Positions 8,793 through 17,530 of a DNA stretch of 41,967 nucleotides are shown in pieces (position 1 is the first letter of the stretch; each line of letters opens with the position of its first letter). Both the position numbers and the translations under genes were made by a program. The stretch comes from Bacteroidaceae bacterium (GTDB taxonomy: Bacteria > Bacteroidota > Bacteroidia > Bacteroidales > Bacteroidaceae): NCBI GenBank assembly GCA_017960985.1, contig JAGCYD010000023.1:1-41967 (forward strand), in the 5' to 3' direction. Below the pieces are notes generated by a model. The model was given only the letters and a program-made list of their open reading frames with translations. It did no database searches and was not told the DNA's origin.

Positions 8793-8800
8793 AGATAAAA
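8773..8800 (+). repeat. Short AT-rich GATTAGAGA-type array before ftsX
   Basis: Imperfect copies of TTAGAGATTAAAGATTAGAGA lie between the miaB 3' end and the ftsX start. A related array sits at 9711-9738 before the next gene. Confidence 0.6.
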
Positions 8801-8801
8801 T

Positions 8802-9671
8802 ATGCCACAAAAAAGAAAGAAGATATCCCTGCGATGGCAGGCGCTAACAAGTACGATTAGCACAACCTTTGTGTTGGTGCTTATGGGTTTGGTCATTCTC
8901 TGTGCCTTCACGGCAAGCCGACTGAGCGAAAGTGTAAGGCAGAGTCTGACGGTAACGGTCATGTTCAACGACGATGCCACCAACCAGAATGCCATCGACT
9001 ACAAGAAGAAAATCATGAAGCAGGCATGGGTGAAAGAGATTATATTCATCAGTCGTGAACAAGCCTTGGCAGAACAGGCCGAAGCCATGGGGACTGACCC
9101 GACAGAATTTCTCGGGGAGAATCCTTTTACACCATCGCTCGAACTACATTTGGCGGCAGACTATGCCTGTACCGACAGCTTGCTGTGGATTAGCAAGGAA
9201 CTGAAGAAGAACAAACTCATCACGGATGTTATCTATCAGAAAGACTTGATTGACAACCTTAACCGCAACCTGCACAAAGCCACTTACCTGCTGTTGGGCT
9301 TGGCTATCCTGCTCTTGTTGGTGACACTGGTTCTCATCAACAACACCGTGCGATTGAGTGTGTATTCGCGCCGCTTCACCATCCATACCATGCGACTCGT
9401 GGGTGCCAGTTGGGGCTTTATCCGCCGACCCTTTATGATTCGTTCGATGTGGATTGGTTTGGCTGCAGGTTTATTGGCCGATGCCTTGTTGTTCCTCGGC
9501 GTACGGACTTTATGGAATTATGACCCCTCGACGGAGGCATATATCACGACTGGAGATGTAGGCATAACGCTATTGGCCGTACTTTGCTCCGGTTTGCTGC
9601 TGACGCTGGTATGTACCTTTATCAGCGTAGGACACTTCCTCAATATGCGCGAGGGACAGATGTATAGGTAA
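8802..9671 (+). CDS. ftsX: Cell division protein FtsX
   Basis: This 289-residue protein has the FtsX layout: a cytoplasmic N-terminus, a membrane segment at about residues 17-37, a periplasmic domain of about 120 residues, then three membrane segments (about 165-185, 212-232 and 255-278). The segments RRFTIHTMRLVGASWGFIRRPF and NNTVRLSVYSRR fit the FtsX/permease region before the later helices. FtsX partners with the ATPase FtsE to couple septation with peptidoglycan hydrolase activation. ftsE is not in this window, which fits the separate location often seen in Bacteroidota. It lies 9 nt after miaB, separated only by a short repeat array. Confidence 0.93.
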   Translation: MPQKRKKISLRWQALTSTISTTFVLVLMGLVILCAFTASRLSESVRQSLTVTVMFNDDATNQNAIDYKKKIMKQAWVKEIIFISREQALAEQAEAMGTDPTEFLGENPFTPSLELHLAADYACTDSLLWISKELKKNKLITDVIYQKDLIDNLNRNLHKATYLLLGLAILLLLVTLVLINNTVRLSVYSRRFTIHTMRLVGASWGFIRRPFMIRSMWIGLAAGLLADALLFLGVRTLWNYDPSTEAYITTGDVGITLLAVLCSGLLLTLVCTFISVGHFLNMREGQMYR

Positions 9672-9687
9672 GAGACAAGAGTCGCGA

Positions 9688-9712
9688 GTGAGGAAGACCG
9701 ATAGGTCAAACG
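9688..9712 (+). repeat. 25-nt dispersed word, copy 1
   Basis: The 25-nt word beginning GTGAGGAAGACC and ending GGTCAAACG occurs here and, as its exact reverse complement, at 35544-35568, where it abuts inverted repeat B. It contains the near-palindrome GACCGATAGGTC. Confidence 0.85.
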
Positions 9713-9738
9713 AGATTAGAGATTAGAAAATAGAGAGA
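9711..9738 (+). repeat. Short AT-rich GATTAGAGA-type array before the DUF3098 gene
   Basis: GAGATTAGAGATTAGAAAAT is related to the array at 8773-8800 and lies directly in front of the next start codon. Confidence 0.6.
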
Positions 9739-9740
9739 TT

Positions 9741-9965
9741 ATGGATAAGAAAGATTTTGCGTTTGGGAAAACAAACTACATTCTGCTGGCTATCGGTATG
9801 GTCGTAATCATTCTGGGACTGATACTGATGTCGGGCTCGGGTAGCAGTGAAGGAACTTTTGACCCTGAGATTTTCAGCGTACGCCGCATCAAAATTGCAC
9901 CGGCAGTATGTTTTCTGGGGTTCATCTTTATGGTGTACGGTATATTATATAAGAAGAACGAGTGA
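9741..9965 (+). CDS. DUF3098 family small membrane protein
   Basis: This 74-residue protein has two membrane segments (about residues 13-31 and 51-69) separated by a loop with [20 protein letters not shown]. The motif [15 protein letters not shown] and the loop are typical of DUF3098, which in Bacteroidota regularly lies between ftsX and uppP. The function is unknown; the location suggests a link with division or undecaprenyl recycling. Its TGA stop overlaps the ATG of uppP by one base, so the two are probably translationally coupled. Confidence 0.9.
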   Translation: MDKKDFAFGKTNYILLAIGMVVIILGLILMSGSGSSEGTFDPEIFSVRRIKIAPAVCFLGFIFMVYGILYKKNE

Positions 9966-10768
9966 TGAATGAGATACAGGCTTTCTTACTGGGACTGATT
10001 CAGGGACTGACGGAATATCTGCCCGTGAGTAGCAGTGGACATCTGACCATTGTTTCCCACTTCTTTGGCATCGACGGAGAGCAGAACCTGACATTCACCA
10101 TTGCCGTACATGTGGCTACGGTGCTTTCCACCTTGGTTATCCTGTGGAAGGAAATCGTGTGGATACTGAAAGGACTATTCCGTTGGAACGGCACGCTGAA
10201 TGCAGAACAGCGTTATGCGCTGGCCATTCTGGTGTCGATGATTCCCGTGGGCATTGTGGGCGTGTTCTTCAAGGATGCTGTGGAGGAAATCTTCGGGGCA
10301 GGTCTGCTGATTGTAGGCTGTTGCTTGCTGATAACGGCAACTCTACTTATTTTCAGTTACTATGCCAAACCCAGACAGAAGGAAAACATCTCTCTATGGG
10401 ATGCTTTCGTGATTGGTGTAGCACAGGCCGTAGCCGTATTGCCTGGACTGAGCCGTTCGGGTTCAACGATTGCCACGGGACTGCTCTTGGGGAACAAAAA
10501 GGAGAATTTGGCACAGTTCTCTTTCCTGATGGTCATTCCACCGATTCTCGGTGAGGCACTATTAGACATTATGAAGGCTATGAAAGATGGTGCTGAGACA
10601 GCAACGGCAGGCATCGGGTTCGGTCCCCTTGCCGTCGGTTTCATTACGGCATTCATCAGTGGCTGCATTGCCTGCAAATGGATGATAAGCATTGTCCGTC
10701 GGGGCAAACTGGTATATTTCGGCATCTACTGTGCCGTGGTGGGACTCCTACTTATCCTTTTCAGTTAA
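9965..10768 (+). CDS. uppP: Undecaprenyl-diphosphatase UppP (BacA)
   Basis: This 267-residue integral membrane enzyme dephosphorylates undecaprenyl diphosphate to regenerate the lipid carrier for peptidoglycan and surface polysaccharide. Both family signatures are present: [14 protein letters not shown] near the N-terminus and [14 protein letters not shown] in the second half, with multiple hydrophobic helices. A GTG at 9962 could extend it by one residue, but the ATG at 9965, overlapping the upstream stop (TGATG), is more likely. It may supply carrier for the MreB elongasome enzymes encoded further along and for the ligase-like protein at 5510. Confidence 0.96.
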   Translation: MNEIQAFLLGLIQGLTEYLPVSSSGHLTIVSHFFGIDGEQNLTFTIAVHVATVLSTLVILWKEIVWILKGLFRWNGTLNAEQRYALAILVSMIPVGIVGVFFKDAVEEIFGAGLLIVGCCLLITATLLIFSYYAKPRQKENISLWDAFVIGVAQAVAVLPGLSRSGSTIATGLLLGNKKENLAQFSFLMVIPPILGEALLDIMKAMKDGAETATAGIGFGPLAVGFITAFISGCIACKWMISIVRRGKLVYFGIYCAVVGLLLILFS

Positions 10769-10788
10769 AAGACTTATTCAGACTACAG

Positions 10789-11490
10789 ATGACAGACTTC
10801 CAAGAAGGACAGATTCTATACTTCGATAAACCACTCAGATGGACCTCGTTCAATCTGGTGGCGAAGGTGCGCTGGTTGCTCTGTCAGTATCTTGGTGTGA
10901 AAAAACTGAAGGTGGGGCATGCCGGTACACTGGATCCATTGGCAACAGGTGTATTGATAGTCTGCACAGGAAAGGCCACAAAACGCATCGATGAACTGCA
11001 GGCACATACAAAAGAGTATGTCGCCACCTTGCAACTGGGAGCCACTACGCCATGCTTTGATCTCGAAAAGCCTATTGATGCCACCTATCCTACGGAGCAT
11101 ATCACGCTGGAACGCATCCAACAGGTGCTGTCCCAATTTATCGGGCAGATAGAACAAGTTCCGCCTTCGTTCTCTGCGTGCAAGGTGGACGGACATCGGG
11201 CGTATAAACTGGCACGCAAGGGCGAAGAGGTAGATTTGAAACCCAAAATCCTCGTCATCGACGAATTGGAACTACAACATTTCGATGCCGAGAAGATGCA
11301 ACTGACACTGCGCATCGTATGCAGCAAAGGGACTTATATCCGTGCGTTGGCACGCGACATCGGCAAGGCCTTGGACAGTGGTGCCCACTTGATAGCCCTC
11401 CGTCGAACCCGCGTAGGCGATATCCGCGTAGAACAATGTATGCAGATAGAAGATTTCGAGCCGTGGCTCAAGAACCAAACGAACATCTGA
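10789..11490 (+). CDS. truB: tRNA pseudouridine(55) synthase TruB
   Basis: This 233-residue enzyme makes pseudouridine 55 in the T-loop of tRNAs. The catalytic Asp49 is in GHAGTLDPLATGVL, and the later CSKGTYIRALARDIG motif is present. The open frame extends back to 10678 inside uppP, but the ATG at 10789 begins MTDFQEGQILYFDKPLRWTS, which is the family N-terminus, so this start is preferred. It lies 20 nt after uppP in the same operon. The compact C-terminus is normal for Bacteroidota. Confidence 0.96.
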   Translation: MTDFQEGQILYFDKPLRWTSFNLVAKVRWLLCQYLGVKKLKVGHAGTLDPLATGVLIVCTGKATKRIDELQAHTKEYVATLQLGATTPCFDLEKPIDATYPTEHITLERIQQVLSQFIGQIEQVPPSFSACKVDGHRAYKLARKGEEVDLKPKILVIDELELQHFDAEKMQLTLRIVCSKGTYIRALARDIGKALDSGAHLIALRRTRVGDIRVEQCMQIEDFEPWLKNQTNI

Positions 11491-11514
11491 CATTAAACAT
11501 TTGATATTTATAAT

Positions 11515-12579
11515 ATGAAGCTTTCACAATTCAACTACAAACTGACAGAGGATCGTATTGCACAGTATCCAACCCGCTACCGCGACGACTGCCGACTGAT
11601 GGTCGTTCATACCAAAAGTGGTGTCATCGAACATCGCGAACAATTCAGTGACATACTGGAGTACTTCGACGAGAAAGATGTGTTTGTCTTCAACGACACC
11701 AAGGTATTCCCCGCCCGCCTGTATGGCAACAAGGAAAAGACGGGTGCAAACATCGAGGTGTTCCTGCTGCGCGAACTGAACGAGAAGTTCCGCCTGTGGG
11801 ATGTACTGGTCGATCCCGCCCGAAAGATTCGTATCGGCAACAAACTATATTTCGGAGAAGACGACTCCATGGTGGCCGAGGTTGTAGATAACACTACGAA
11901 CCGTGGCCGCACGCTCCGCTTCCTATACGACGGTGACCATGAAGAATTCAAGCAGTCGCTGTTTGCCCTGGGAGAACCGCCATTGCCCAAGGAGATGATT
12001 TTCCGCCCATGCGAGGAAGAGGATGCCGAGAACTTCCAGTGCATCTTTGCCAAGAACGAAGGTGCCGTGACCGTGCCTTGTGCCGGACTGCATTTCTCAC
12101 GCCAACTGATGAAGCGCATGGAGATAAAGGGTATCGATATGGCTTATGTCACCCTGCACTGCGGACTGGGTAACTTCCGCGACATCGATGTGGAGGACCT
12201 CACGAAGCATAAGATGGACAGCGAAGAAATGCGCGTGGGAGCCGAGGCTTGCAACATCGTGAACAACGGAAGAGCCAACGGACATAAGATTTGTGCCGTA
12301 GGCACCACCGTGCAGCGCGTACTGGAAACAGCTGTAAGTGCCGATGGTAAGCTGAAGGAATACGAAGGTTGGACCAACCGTTTCATCTTCCCTCCCTACG
12401 ATTTCCATATTGCCGATGCCATGGTGGCCAACTTCTATATGCCACAAAGCACGATGCTGATGCTGACTTGTGCGTATGGCGGTTACGAACGCATCATGAA
12501 AGCATACAAAGAGGCGCTGTCCGACAAGCGCTACCGATTCGGTGTGTATGGCGACGCCATGCTCATCATCAACGACTAA
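11515..12579 (+). CDS. queA: S-adenosylmethionine:tRNA ribosyltransferase-isomerase QueA
   Basis: This 354-residue enzyme transfers the ribosyl group of SAM to preQ1 in tRNA, forming epoxyqueuosine. The N-terminus [18 protein letters not shown], the central [17 protein letters not shown] block and the [11 protein letters not shown] segment are characteristic. It follows truB by 24 nt and precedes folK by 5 nt in the conserved Bacteroidota order truB-queA-folK. It consumes SAM made by MetK, encoded 0.6 kb downstream. Length and motifs are normal. Confidence 0.96.
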   Translation: MKLSQFNYKLTEDRIAQYPTRYRDDCRLMVVHTKSGVIEHREQFSDILEYFDEKDVFVFNDTKVFPARLYGNKEKTGANIEVFLLRELNEKFRLWDVLVDPARKIRIGNKLYFGEDDSMVAEVVDNTTNRGRTLRFLYDGDHEEFKQSLFALGEPPLPKEMIFRPCEEEDAENFQCIFAKNEGAVTVPCAGLHFSRQLMKRMEIKGIDMAYVTLHCGLGNFRDIDVEDLTKHKMDSEEMRVGAEACNIVNNGRANGHKICAVGTTVQRVLETAVSADGKLKEYEGWTNRFIFPPYDFHIADAMVANFYMPQSTMLMLTCAYGGYERIMKAYKEALSDKRYRFGVYGDAMLIIND

Positions 12580-12584
12580 TTCCT

Positions 12585-13001
12585 ATGGAGCATAAGCTCT
12601 ATATCAGTTTGGGAAGCAACCAAGGCAACCGCAAGGCTCTCATCAATGAGGCCTTGCGGTTGATTGGCCTTTCAGTAGGACAGGTAGAACGAGTGTCCTC
12701 GATGTACGAAACGGAACCGTGGGGGTTCGAGTCACCACATAAGTTCCTGAATGCCGCAGCCCTTGTACTGACTTCCCTGTCTCCCTGGGAGTGTCTGACC
12801 GAGACTCAACGCATCGAACGAAAACTGGGAAGGCGAAAGAAAAGTTCCGACGGGAAATACCACGACCGACCCATCGATATCGACCTGTTGCTGTACGACG
12901 ACTGGGAAATCAATACCCCTGAACTTACCATTCCACACCCATTGATGGAAGAGCGCGACTTTGTGAAAATTCCCTTAGCAGAGATTCGCGCCGAAAAATA
13001 A
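12585..13001 (+). CDS. folK: 2-amino-4-hydroxy-6-hydroxymethyldihydropteridine pyrophosphokinase FolK
   Basis: This 138-residue enzyme pyrophosphorylates 6-hydroxymethyl-dihydropterin in folate synthesis. Visible motifs are LYISLGSNQGNR at the N-terminus, YETEPWGF, FLNAA and the signature DRPIDIDLLLYDD. The ATG at 12585 sits 5 nt after the queA stop and begins MEHKLYISLGSN, matching family N-termini; the frame continuing upstream inside queA is not used. The protein is at the short end for FolK but complete. Confidence 0.95.
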   Translation: MEHKLYISLGSNQGNRKALINEALRLIGLSVGQVERVSSMYETEPWGFESPHKFLNAAALVLTSLSPWECLTETQRIERKLGRRKKSSDGKYHDRPIDIDLLLYDDWEINTPELTIPHPLMEERDFVKIPLAEIRAEK

Positions 13002-13039
13002 AATCAAGGTTTTCTGTATTTACTTAATCGGAATTTTCG

Positions 13040-13047
13040 TATCTTTG
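13040..13047 (+). promoter_or_regulatory. metK -7 promoter box
   Basis: TATCTTTG is a perfect -7 box, and no perfect TTTG -33 box is seen. Transcription would start near 13054, leaving a leader of about 135 nt before the metK start codon. Confidence 0.7.
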
Positions 13048-13054
13048 CACCCGA

Positions 13055-13150
13055 AAACCAATGTGGATAGATTTGGGCTGCTTGCAACCACAATAAAAAA
13101 TGCTAAAACGACGATAAGAAATCGTCACGCATTCCCACCGACAGCCTTTT
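13055..13150 (+). promoter_or_regulatory. S-box-like (SAM-I type) riboswitch candidate upstream of metK
   Basis: The leader carries the two most conserved S-box strings in order: GCAACC (13084-13089) and TGCTAA (13101-13106). P2 would be GTGG 13063-13066 with CCAC 13088-13091. P3 would be AATGC 13099-13103 with GCATT 13129-13133, an asymmetric TAAAAC loop, then GACGAT 13110-13115 with ATCGTC 13121-13126. GGCTG 13076-13080 in the P2 loop can pair with CAGCC 13142-13146 after P3, as the S-box pseudoknot does. P1 and P4 were not identified, so the exact class is unsure. Control of metK by SAM is expected for this class. Confidence 0.6.
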
Positions 13151-13158
13151 TCAAACCA

Positions 13159-13188
13159 CACAATTATTAATTATTAAATGTAATTGTG
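13159..13188 (+). promoter_or_regulatory. Hairpin directly before the metK start codon
   Basis: CACAATTA (13159-13166) pairs perfectly with TAATTGTG (13181-13188), ending 2 nt before the ATG at 13191. It would cover the ribosome landing region and is a plausible translational expression platform for the upstream riboswitch candidate. Confidence 0.55.
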
Positions 13189-13190
13189 CT

Positions 13191-14450
13191 ATGAATTATT
13201 TATTTACATCCGAGTCGGTATCCGAAGGACATCCCGACAAAGTGGCGGACCAAATTTCGGACGCCGTCCTAGACAAACTACTCGCTTTCGACCCCGAATC
13301 GAAGGTAGCATGCGAAACGCTTGTCACAACAGGACAAGTGGTATTGGCTGGAGAAATCAAGACCAATGCGTATGTTGACCTACAGCGCATTGCGCGTGAA
13401 ACCATCAACCGTATCGGATACACCAAGAGCGAATATCGCTTCGATGGAGATTCGTGTGGCGTATTCTCGTCGATTCACGAACAAAGTGCCGACATCAATC
13501 GTGGTGTGGACCGCAAAAAACGCGAAAAGCAAGGTGCCGGTGACCAAGGCATGATGTTTGGCTATGCCACCAACGAAACGGAAAACTACATGCCGCTTCC
13601 GCTGGATTTGGCACACCGGCTGATGAGCGTGTTGGCCGACATCCGTCGTGAGGGCAAAGTAATGACTTACTTGCGTCCCGATGCAAAAAGTCAGGTGACC
13701 ATCGAATACAACGAAAAGAATCAACCCATACGCATTCATACCATTGTCGTGAGCACGCAACACGATGAGTTTGCTTCGAATAATACTATGAAGGAAACCA
13801 TCAAGAATGATGTGGAGAACATACTGATTCCCCGTGTGAAGGAAACCATTCACGACGAACGCATCCTGGCGCTTTTCGACAATAAAATCAAGTATTTGGT
13901 GAACCCCACAGGTAAGTTCGTCATCGGCGGACCGCACGGAGATACAGGTTTGACGGGACGCAAGATTATCGTAGATACCTACGGTGGAAAAGGCGCACAC
14001 GGTGGTGGTGCTTTCTCGGGCAAAGACCCCTCGAAAGTGGACCGCTCGGCAGCCTATGCCGCACGCCACATTGCCAAGAACATGGTGGCTGCTGGAGTGG
14101 CCGATGAAATGCTGGTGCAAATCAGTTATGCCATTGGCGAAGCCAACCCCGTGAGCATCTTTGTGAATACCTATGGTACAAGTCATGTAAAGGCTTCAGA
14201 TGCTGAAATAGCGAAAAAGGTGGAGAAACTCTTCACCCTAACACCCTATGCCATCGAGCAACGACTGAAACTACGCCAACCCATCTACGAGGAAACTGCA
14301 GCCTATGGTCACATGGGGCGTCAACCCGAAACGAAGATTAAGAAATTCGAGTCGGATTACTACGGCACGAAGAAGATTAAGGTGGAACTCTTCACCTGGG
14401 AGAAACTGGACTATGTGGACTGCATCCGCAAGGAATTTGGCATAAAGTAA
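13191..14450 (+). CDS. metK: S-adenosylmethionine synthase MetK
   Basis: This 419-residue enzyme makes S-adenosylmethionine from ATP and methionine. The N-terminus [20 protein letters not shown], the ATP-binding signature [12 protein letters not shown], the block [20 protein letters not shown] and the phosphate-loop signature [19 protein letters not shown] are all present. It has its own promoter and a long structured leader, consistent with feedback by its product. SAM serves MiaB and QueA encoded upstream. No defect is seen. Confidence 0.98.
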   Translation: MNYLFTSESVSEGHPDKVADQISDAVLDKLLAFDPESKVACETLVTTGQVVLAGEIKTNAYVDLQRIARETINRIGYTKSEYRFDGDSCGVFSSIHEQSADINRGVDRKKREKQGAGDQGMMFGYATNETENYMPLPLDLAHRLMSVLADIRREGKVMTYLRPDAKSQVTIEYNEKNQPIRIHTIVVSTQHDEFASNNTMKETIKNDVENILIPRVKETIHDERILALFDNKIKYLVNPTGKFVIGGPHGDTGLTGRKIIVDTYGGKGAHGGGAFSGKDPSKVDRSAAYAARHIAKNMVAAGVADEMLVQISYAIGEANPVSIFVNTYGTSHVKASDAEIAKKVEKLFTLTPYAIEQRLKLRQPIYEETAAYGHMGRQPETKIKKFESDYYGTKKIKVELFTWEKLDYVDCIRKEFGIK

Positions 14451-14456
14451 ACACAA

Positions 14457-15044
14457 ATGAACGATATCAAATCGGTTGCCATCTACTGTGCTTCAAGCAC
14501 AAAGATAAAGGAATGCTACTATCAGGTTGCACACGAACTGGGGCACGGATTGGCTCAAAGAGGCGTAACCCAAGTAAACGGGGCGGGCAATATGGGACTG
14601 ATGCGAGCTGCATCCGATGGCGGTCTTGAGGCAGGCGGTAAAGTGGTCGGCGTTATTCCTTCCTTTATGGTCGAACAGAACTGGCACTATCCTGAACTGT
14701 CCGAAATCATCGAGACTTCCGACATGCAGAGTCGCAAGCATACCATCAACAACATGACCGATGCTGCTATTGTGTTGCCTGGCGGTTGCGGAACCCTCGA
14801 TGAATTGTTCGAGATTATCACCCTCAAGCAACTGGGTGTCTATCTGAAACCCATCATTATCCTGAATGTCGAGGGGTACTACGACTTGCTGCTACAACAT
14901 CTGGAGCGGTCGATGGAGGAGAACTTCATGCGCGACGAGCATCGCGACATCTGGCGAGTGGCCACGACTGCCGAGGAAGCCATAGACTTGGTGTTTAGCA
15001 CACCGCTTATCGATGAAAGCGTACGCCGATTTGCTAAAATATAA
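14457..15044 (+). CDS. LOG family protein (TIGR00730), nucleoside-monophosphate phosphoribohydrolase-like
   Basis: This 195-residue Rossmann-fold protein carries the LOG signature LPGGCGTLDELFEIITLKQL (PGGxGTxxE) and an N-terminal VAIYCASS strand. An ordered AGNMGLMRAASDGGLEAGG loop and SRKHTIN further support the family. Plant LOG enzymes release cytokinin bases from their 5'-monophosphate ribosides; bacterial members often hydrolyse AMP or related nucleotides, so the substrate here is uncertain. It begins 6 nt after metK and ends 3 nt before the DUF4271 gene, so it is part of the metK operon. Confidence 0.9.
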   Translation: MNDIKSVAIYCASSTKIKECYYQVAHELGHGLAQRGVTQVNGAGNMGLMRAASDGGLEAGGKVVGVIPSFMVEQNWHYPELSEIIETSDMQSRKHTINNMTDAAIVLPGGCGTLDELFEIITLKQLGVYLKPIIILNVEGYYDLLLQHLERSMEENFMRDEHRDIWRVATTAEEAIDLVFSTPLIDESVRRFAKI

Positions 15045-15047
15045 AAG

Positions 15048-16082
15048 ATGAACCAGACAGATTCGATTGTTGCACGAAAAGACGACCTGTCGGCATGGAA
15101 TACCGATAGTCTGGGTGGCGACTCCGCCACACATCATGGTTTCAGTGTGTGGCGTATCGTCCAGAATATGCAGGGCTGTACTCCGCAACAAATCGACTCG
15201 GCCATTCAGGCGAACCTGCCCCAGCGCGAAAGGTTCAGGAGCGAGCGCCCCGATACCCTTTCCATTCCCGGACTTCCAGGGCGAAAGCCTTACGAGGCAG
15301 AAGGACAACTGATTAGTTTCGACCAGAGTTTCTTCAGTCAGAGCAAGATGTTCCACCCCGAACTCCCTTACCAAAGTCAAGGGTTCAGCGCCGTGCCGCT
15401 ACCTTACACGCTTTATCGCGACAACATCGTAACGGGCGGTCTGTTGCTTTGCCTCATTATCCTTGTATATGTCCAAAACAAAACCCGATTGCAACTCAAA
15501 CAACAGACAAAGGATTTCTTCTTTGCTCCTCGGGAACAAACGGGATTATTTGCTGTGGAAACCAGCATAGAGAGTAGCGCCCGACTGCTCTCCATGCTTG
15601 AATTATGCCTTATGGGAGGCATCGCCATGTTTGCCTATGTCCAATATAAACTCGATTTCTTTCTCGGTCAACTTTCGCCACGATGGTTGTTGAGCGTGTA
15701 CATTGGCAGCTTTATCTTGTACTTTTTAGTCAAGCGTATATTAAGCGAATTTGTGAACCGGGTTTTCTTTCCGAAATCTCAACAAAAACTTTGGCGTGAC
15801 AGTTATTTTTATCTTATTTCTGTCGAATCTTTTCTCTTTTTCCCGTTAGCCTTGATTTTTGTTTATTTCCGTCTTTCCTTCATAAAAGCGGCTTGGATTT
15901 TCCTTTTTCTGCTGCTAATAACTAAAACTTTGCTGGCATTTAAGACCTATCGAATCTTTTTCTCAAAAACCTATTGCCTTTTCCATCTTTTTGCGTACCT
16001 TTGCGCACTGGAATTGATGCCACTGCTCGCTTTGTGGAAGACTTTGGCCGTTTTGACAGAAAACTTGATAGTAAAATATTAG
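15048..16082 (+). CDS. DUF4271 family membrane protein
   Basis: This 344-residue protein has a polar N-terminal region of about 125 residues, followed by hydrophobic segments near residues 127-145, 183-203, 215-232, 262-280, 285-303 and 310-335. The segment NIVTGGLLLCLIILVYV and the placement directly before hemD are typical of DUF4271 in Bacteroidota. The function is unknown; the membrane localisation is clear. Its last 90 bases contain a promoter-like TACCTTTG that probably serves hemD. Confidence 0.85.
   Translation: MNQTDSIVARKDDLSAWNTDSLGGDSATHHGFSVWRIVQNMQGCTPQQIDSAIQANLPQRERFRSERPDTLSIPGLPGRKPYEAEGQLISFDQSFFSQSKMFHPELPYQSQGFSAVPLPYTLYRDNIVTGGLLLCLIILVYVQNKTRLQLKQQTKDFFFAPREQTGLFAVETSIESSARLLSMLELCLMGGIAMFAYVQYKLDFFLGQLSPRWLLSVYIGSFILYFLVKRILSEFVNRVFFPKSQQKLWRDSYFYLISVESFLFFPLALIFVYFRLSFIKAAWIFLFLLLITKTLLAFKTYRIFFSKTYCLFHLFAYLCALELMPLLALWKTLAVLTENLIVKY
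15996..16003 (+). promoter_or_regulatory. Internal -7 box, probable hemD promoter
   Basis: TACCTTTG matches TAnnTTTG within the 3' end of the DUF4271 gene, 87 nt before the hemD ATG. It could uncouple hemD-rnpA-yidD expression from metK. Confidence 0.5.
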
Positions 16083-16090
16083 GACAAAAG

Positions 16091-16834
16091 ATGGTAAAAA
16101 AGATACTGGTTTCACAACCCAAACCTACTTCGGACAAGTCTCCGTACTTCGATATTGAGAAAAAATACGGTGTACAAATCGTTTTCCGTCCGTTTATTAA
16201 AGTAGAAAGTCTCACACCCCGTGAGTTTAGGGCACAGAAGATAACCATCCTCGACCATACGGCCGTTATCTTCACTTCGCGCCATGCTATCGACCATTTC
16301 TTTAATCTTTGCAAGGAGATGCGTATAGTCATCCCCGAAGATATGAAGTATTTCTGCATCACCGAAACGGTGGCTCTCTATATCCAGAAATATGTCCAGT
16401 ACCGTAAGCGCAAAGTATTCTTCGGAACAACGGGCAAAATCAACGACCTCTTGCCTCAGATGGTGAAGCATAAGACCGAGAAGTTCTTTATGCCTGTCAG
16501 CGATGTACACACCAGCGATATAGAGGAACTTATGGCCAGCAAGAATCTGGCACTTACCGAAGGCGTTATGTATCGTACCGTAAGCAACGACTTTGCCGAG
16601 GGCGAGCCCTTCGATTATGACATGCTCATCTTTTTCAGTCCCAGCGGTATCGCCTCGTTGCTGAAGAACTTCCCCAACTTCAAACAGGACAAAATTGCCA
16701 TAGGCACCTTTGGTACAAATACGGCAAAAGCGGCTAAGGATGCCGGTCTGACCGTGAACCTCGAAGCTCCCACGCCCCAGTTTGCCAGCATCACCGCAGC
16801 CTTGGCCGACTATGTGAAGCATGTCAATGCCTGA
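16091..16834 (+). CDS. hemD: Uroporphyrinogen-III synthase (HemD family)
   Basis: This 247-residue protein closes hydroxymethylbilane to uroporphyrinogen III in haem and corrin synthesis. The N-terminus MVKKILVSQPKPTSDKSPYF and the block AVIFTSRHAIDHFFNLC are characteristic of the Bacteroidota HemD group; later, MLIFFSPSGIASLLKNFP and KIAIGTFGTNTAKAAKDAG form the second domain. The frame extends upstream to 15974, but the ATG at 16091, 8 nt after DUF4271, matches family starts. Its 3' end overlaps rnpA by 14 nt. The HemD family is poorly conserved, so activity rests on family assignment. Confidence 0.9.
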   Translation: MVKKILVSQPKPTSDKSPYFDIEKKYGVQIVFRPFIKVESLTPREFRAQKITILDHTAVIFTSRHAIDHFFNLCKEMRIVIPEDMKYFCITETVALYIQKYVQYRKRKVFFGTTGKINDLLPQMVKHKTEKFFMPVSDVHTSDIEELMASKNLALTEGVMYRTVSNDFAEGEPFDYDMLIFFSPSGIASLLKNFPNFKQDKIAIGTFGTNTAKAAKDAGLTVNLEAPTPQFASITAALADYVKHVNA

Positions 16835-17225
16835 CACCCCCAAACAGACCTTCCGCAAAGCCGAACGCCTGTGCAGTAAAAAACGCATTGAGCAACTTTT
16901 TGCGGGCAGCAACCATTCTTTTGCTGCTTACCCCCTACGGACTATATATATGGAATGTGCCGAAGCAAAGGCCCCCGTTGAAGTCCTCATCTCAGTATCC
17001 AAGCGACATTTCAAACACGCCGTGGACCGCAATCGCATCAAACGGCTTGTACGGGAAAGTTATCGCAAGAACAAACATATCCTGATTGACAACCTGCAAG
17101 GAAAACAACTCTCCCTGGCCTTTATCTGGATGGGAGGCAACCTTGTTCCCTATACTATTGTCGAGGCAAAGGTAAAGAACCTGCTACAGCGTATCGCAGA
17201 ACATATCACAGAAAATGGGCAATAA
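16821..17225 (+). CDS. rnpA: Ribonuclease P protein component RnpA
   Basis: This 134-residue basic protein is the protein subunit of RNase P, which matures tRNA 5' ends. It shows [17 protein letters not shown] near the N-terminus and the signature [18 protein letters not shown]. The start at 16821 overlaps hemD by 14 nt; a second ATG at 16827 is equally possible. It overlaps yidD by 11 nt. The rnpA-yidD pair is widespread in bacteria, though rpmH is not next to it here. Confidence 0.95.
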   Translation: MSMPDTPKQTFRKAERLCSKKRIEQLFAGSNHSFAAYPLRTIYMECAEAKAPVEVLISVSKRHFKHAVDRNRIKRLVRESYRKNKHILIDNLQGKQLSLAFIWMGGNLVPYTIVEAKVKNLLQRIAEHITENGQ

Positions 17226-17478
17226 GTTCTCTCTATCCGCCATCCTTCATGCTATCAGCAAGGCCCTCAGTTCCCTGTTGATTCTGCCCATTCGCTTCTA
17301 CCGCCATTTCATATCTCCACTGACTCCACCTTCGTGTCGGTTTACCCCCACATGCAGCCAATACGCCATCGAAGCCCTGCAGAAGCATGGTCCCATCCGT
17401 GGCTTGTGGTTGGCCATTCGCCGTATCCTTCGTTGCCATCCTTGGGGAGGCAGTGGGTACGACCCCGTGCCAGATTAA
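17215..17478 (+). CDS. yidD: Membrane protein insertion efficiency factor YidD
   Basis: This 87-residue protein has an amphipathic N-terminal region and the unmistakable YidD signature: [18 protein letters not shown], followed by [17 protein letters not shown]. YidD aids insertion of inner-membrane proteins together with YidC. It overlaps the end of rnpA by 11 nt, the usual arrangement. Confidence 0.95.
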   Translation: MGNKFSLSAILHAISKALSSLLILPIRFYRHFISPLTPPSCRFTPTCSQYAIEALQKHGPIRGLWLAIRRILRCHPWGGSGYDPVPD

Positions 17479-17504
17479 GTAAAAGAACCCATTGACCGTA
17501 TAGG

Positions 17505-17530
17505 AAATTATTTTGAATTTTGAATTGAAT
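17505..17530 (+). repeat. AATTTTGAATT-type repeat spanning the tatD-family start
   Basis: The direct copies AATTATTTTGAATTTTGAAT resemble, in the opposite orientation, the array at 19631-19665. The likely TTG start codons of the next gene lie inside it. Confidence 0.6.

Noticed and set aside
10678-10788. N-terminal extension of TruB by 37 residues.
   Set aside because: The extension overlaps uppP and is unlike TruB; ATG 10789 matches the family N-terminus.
12369-12584. N-terminal extension of FolK.
   Set aside because: It lies inside queA in another frame; ATG 12585 gives the standard FolK start.
13380-14186. A 268-codon - strand ORF within metK.
   Set aside because: It is a shadow of a fully conserved MetK reading frame on the opposite strand.
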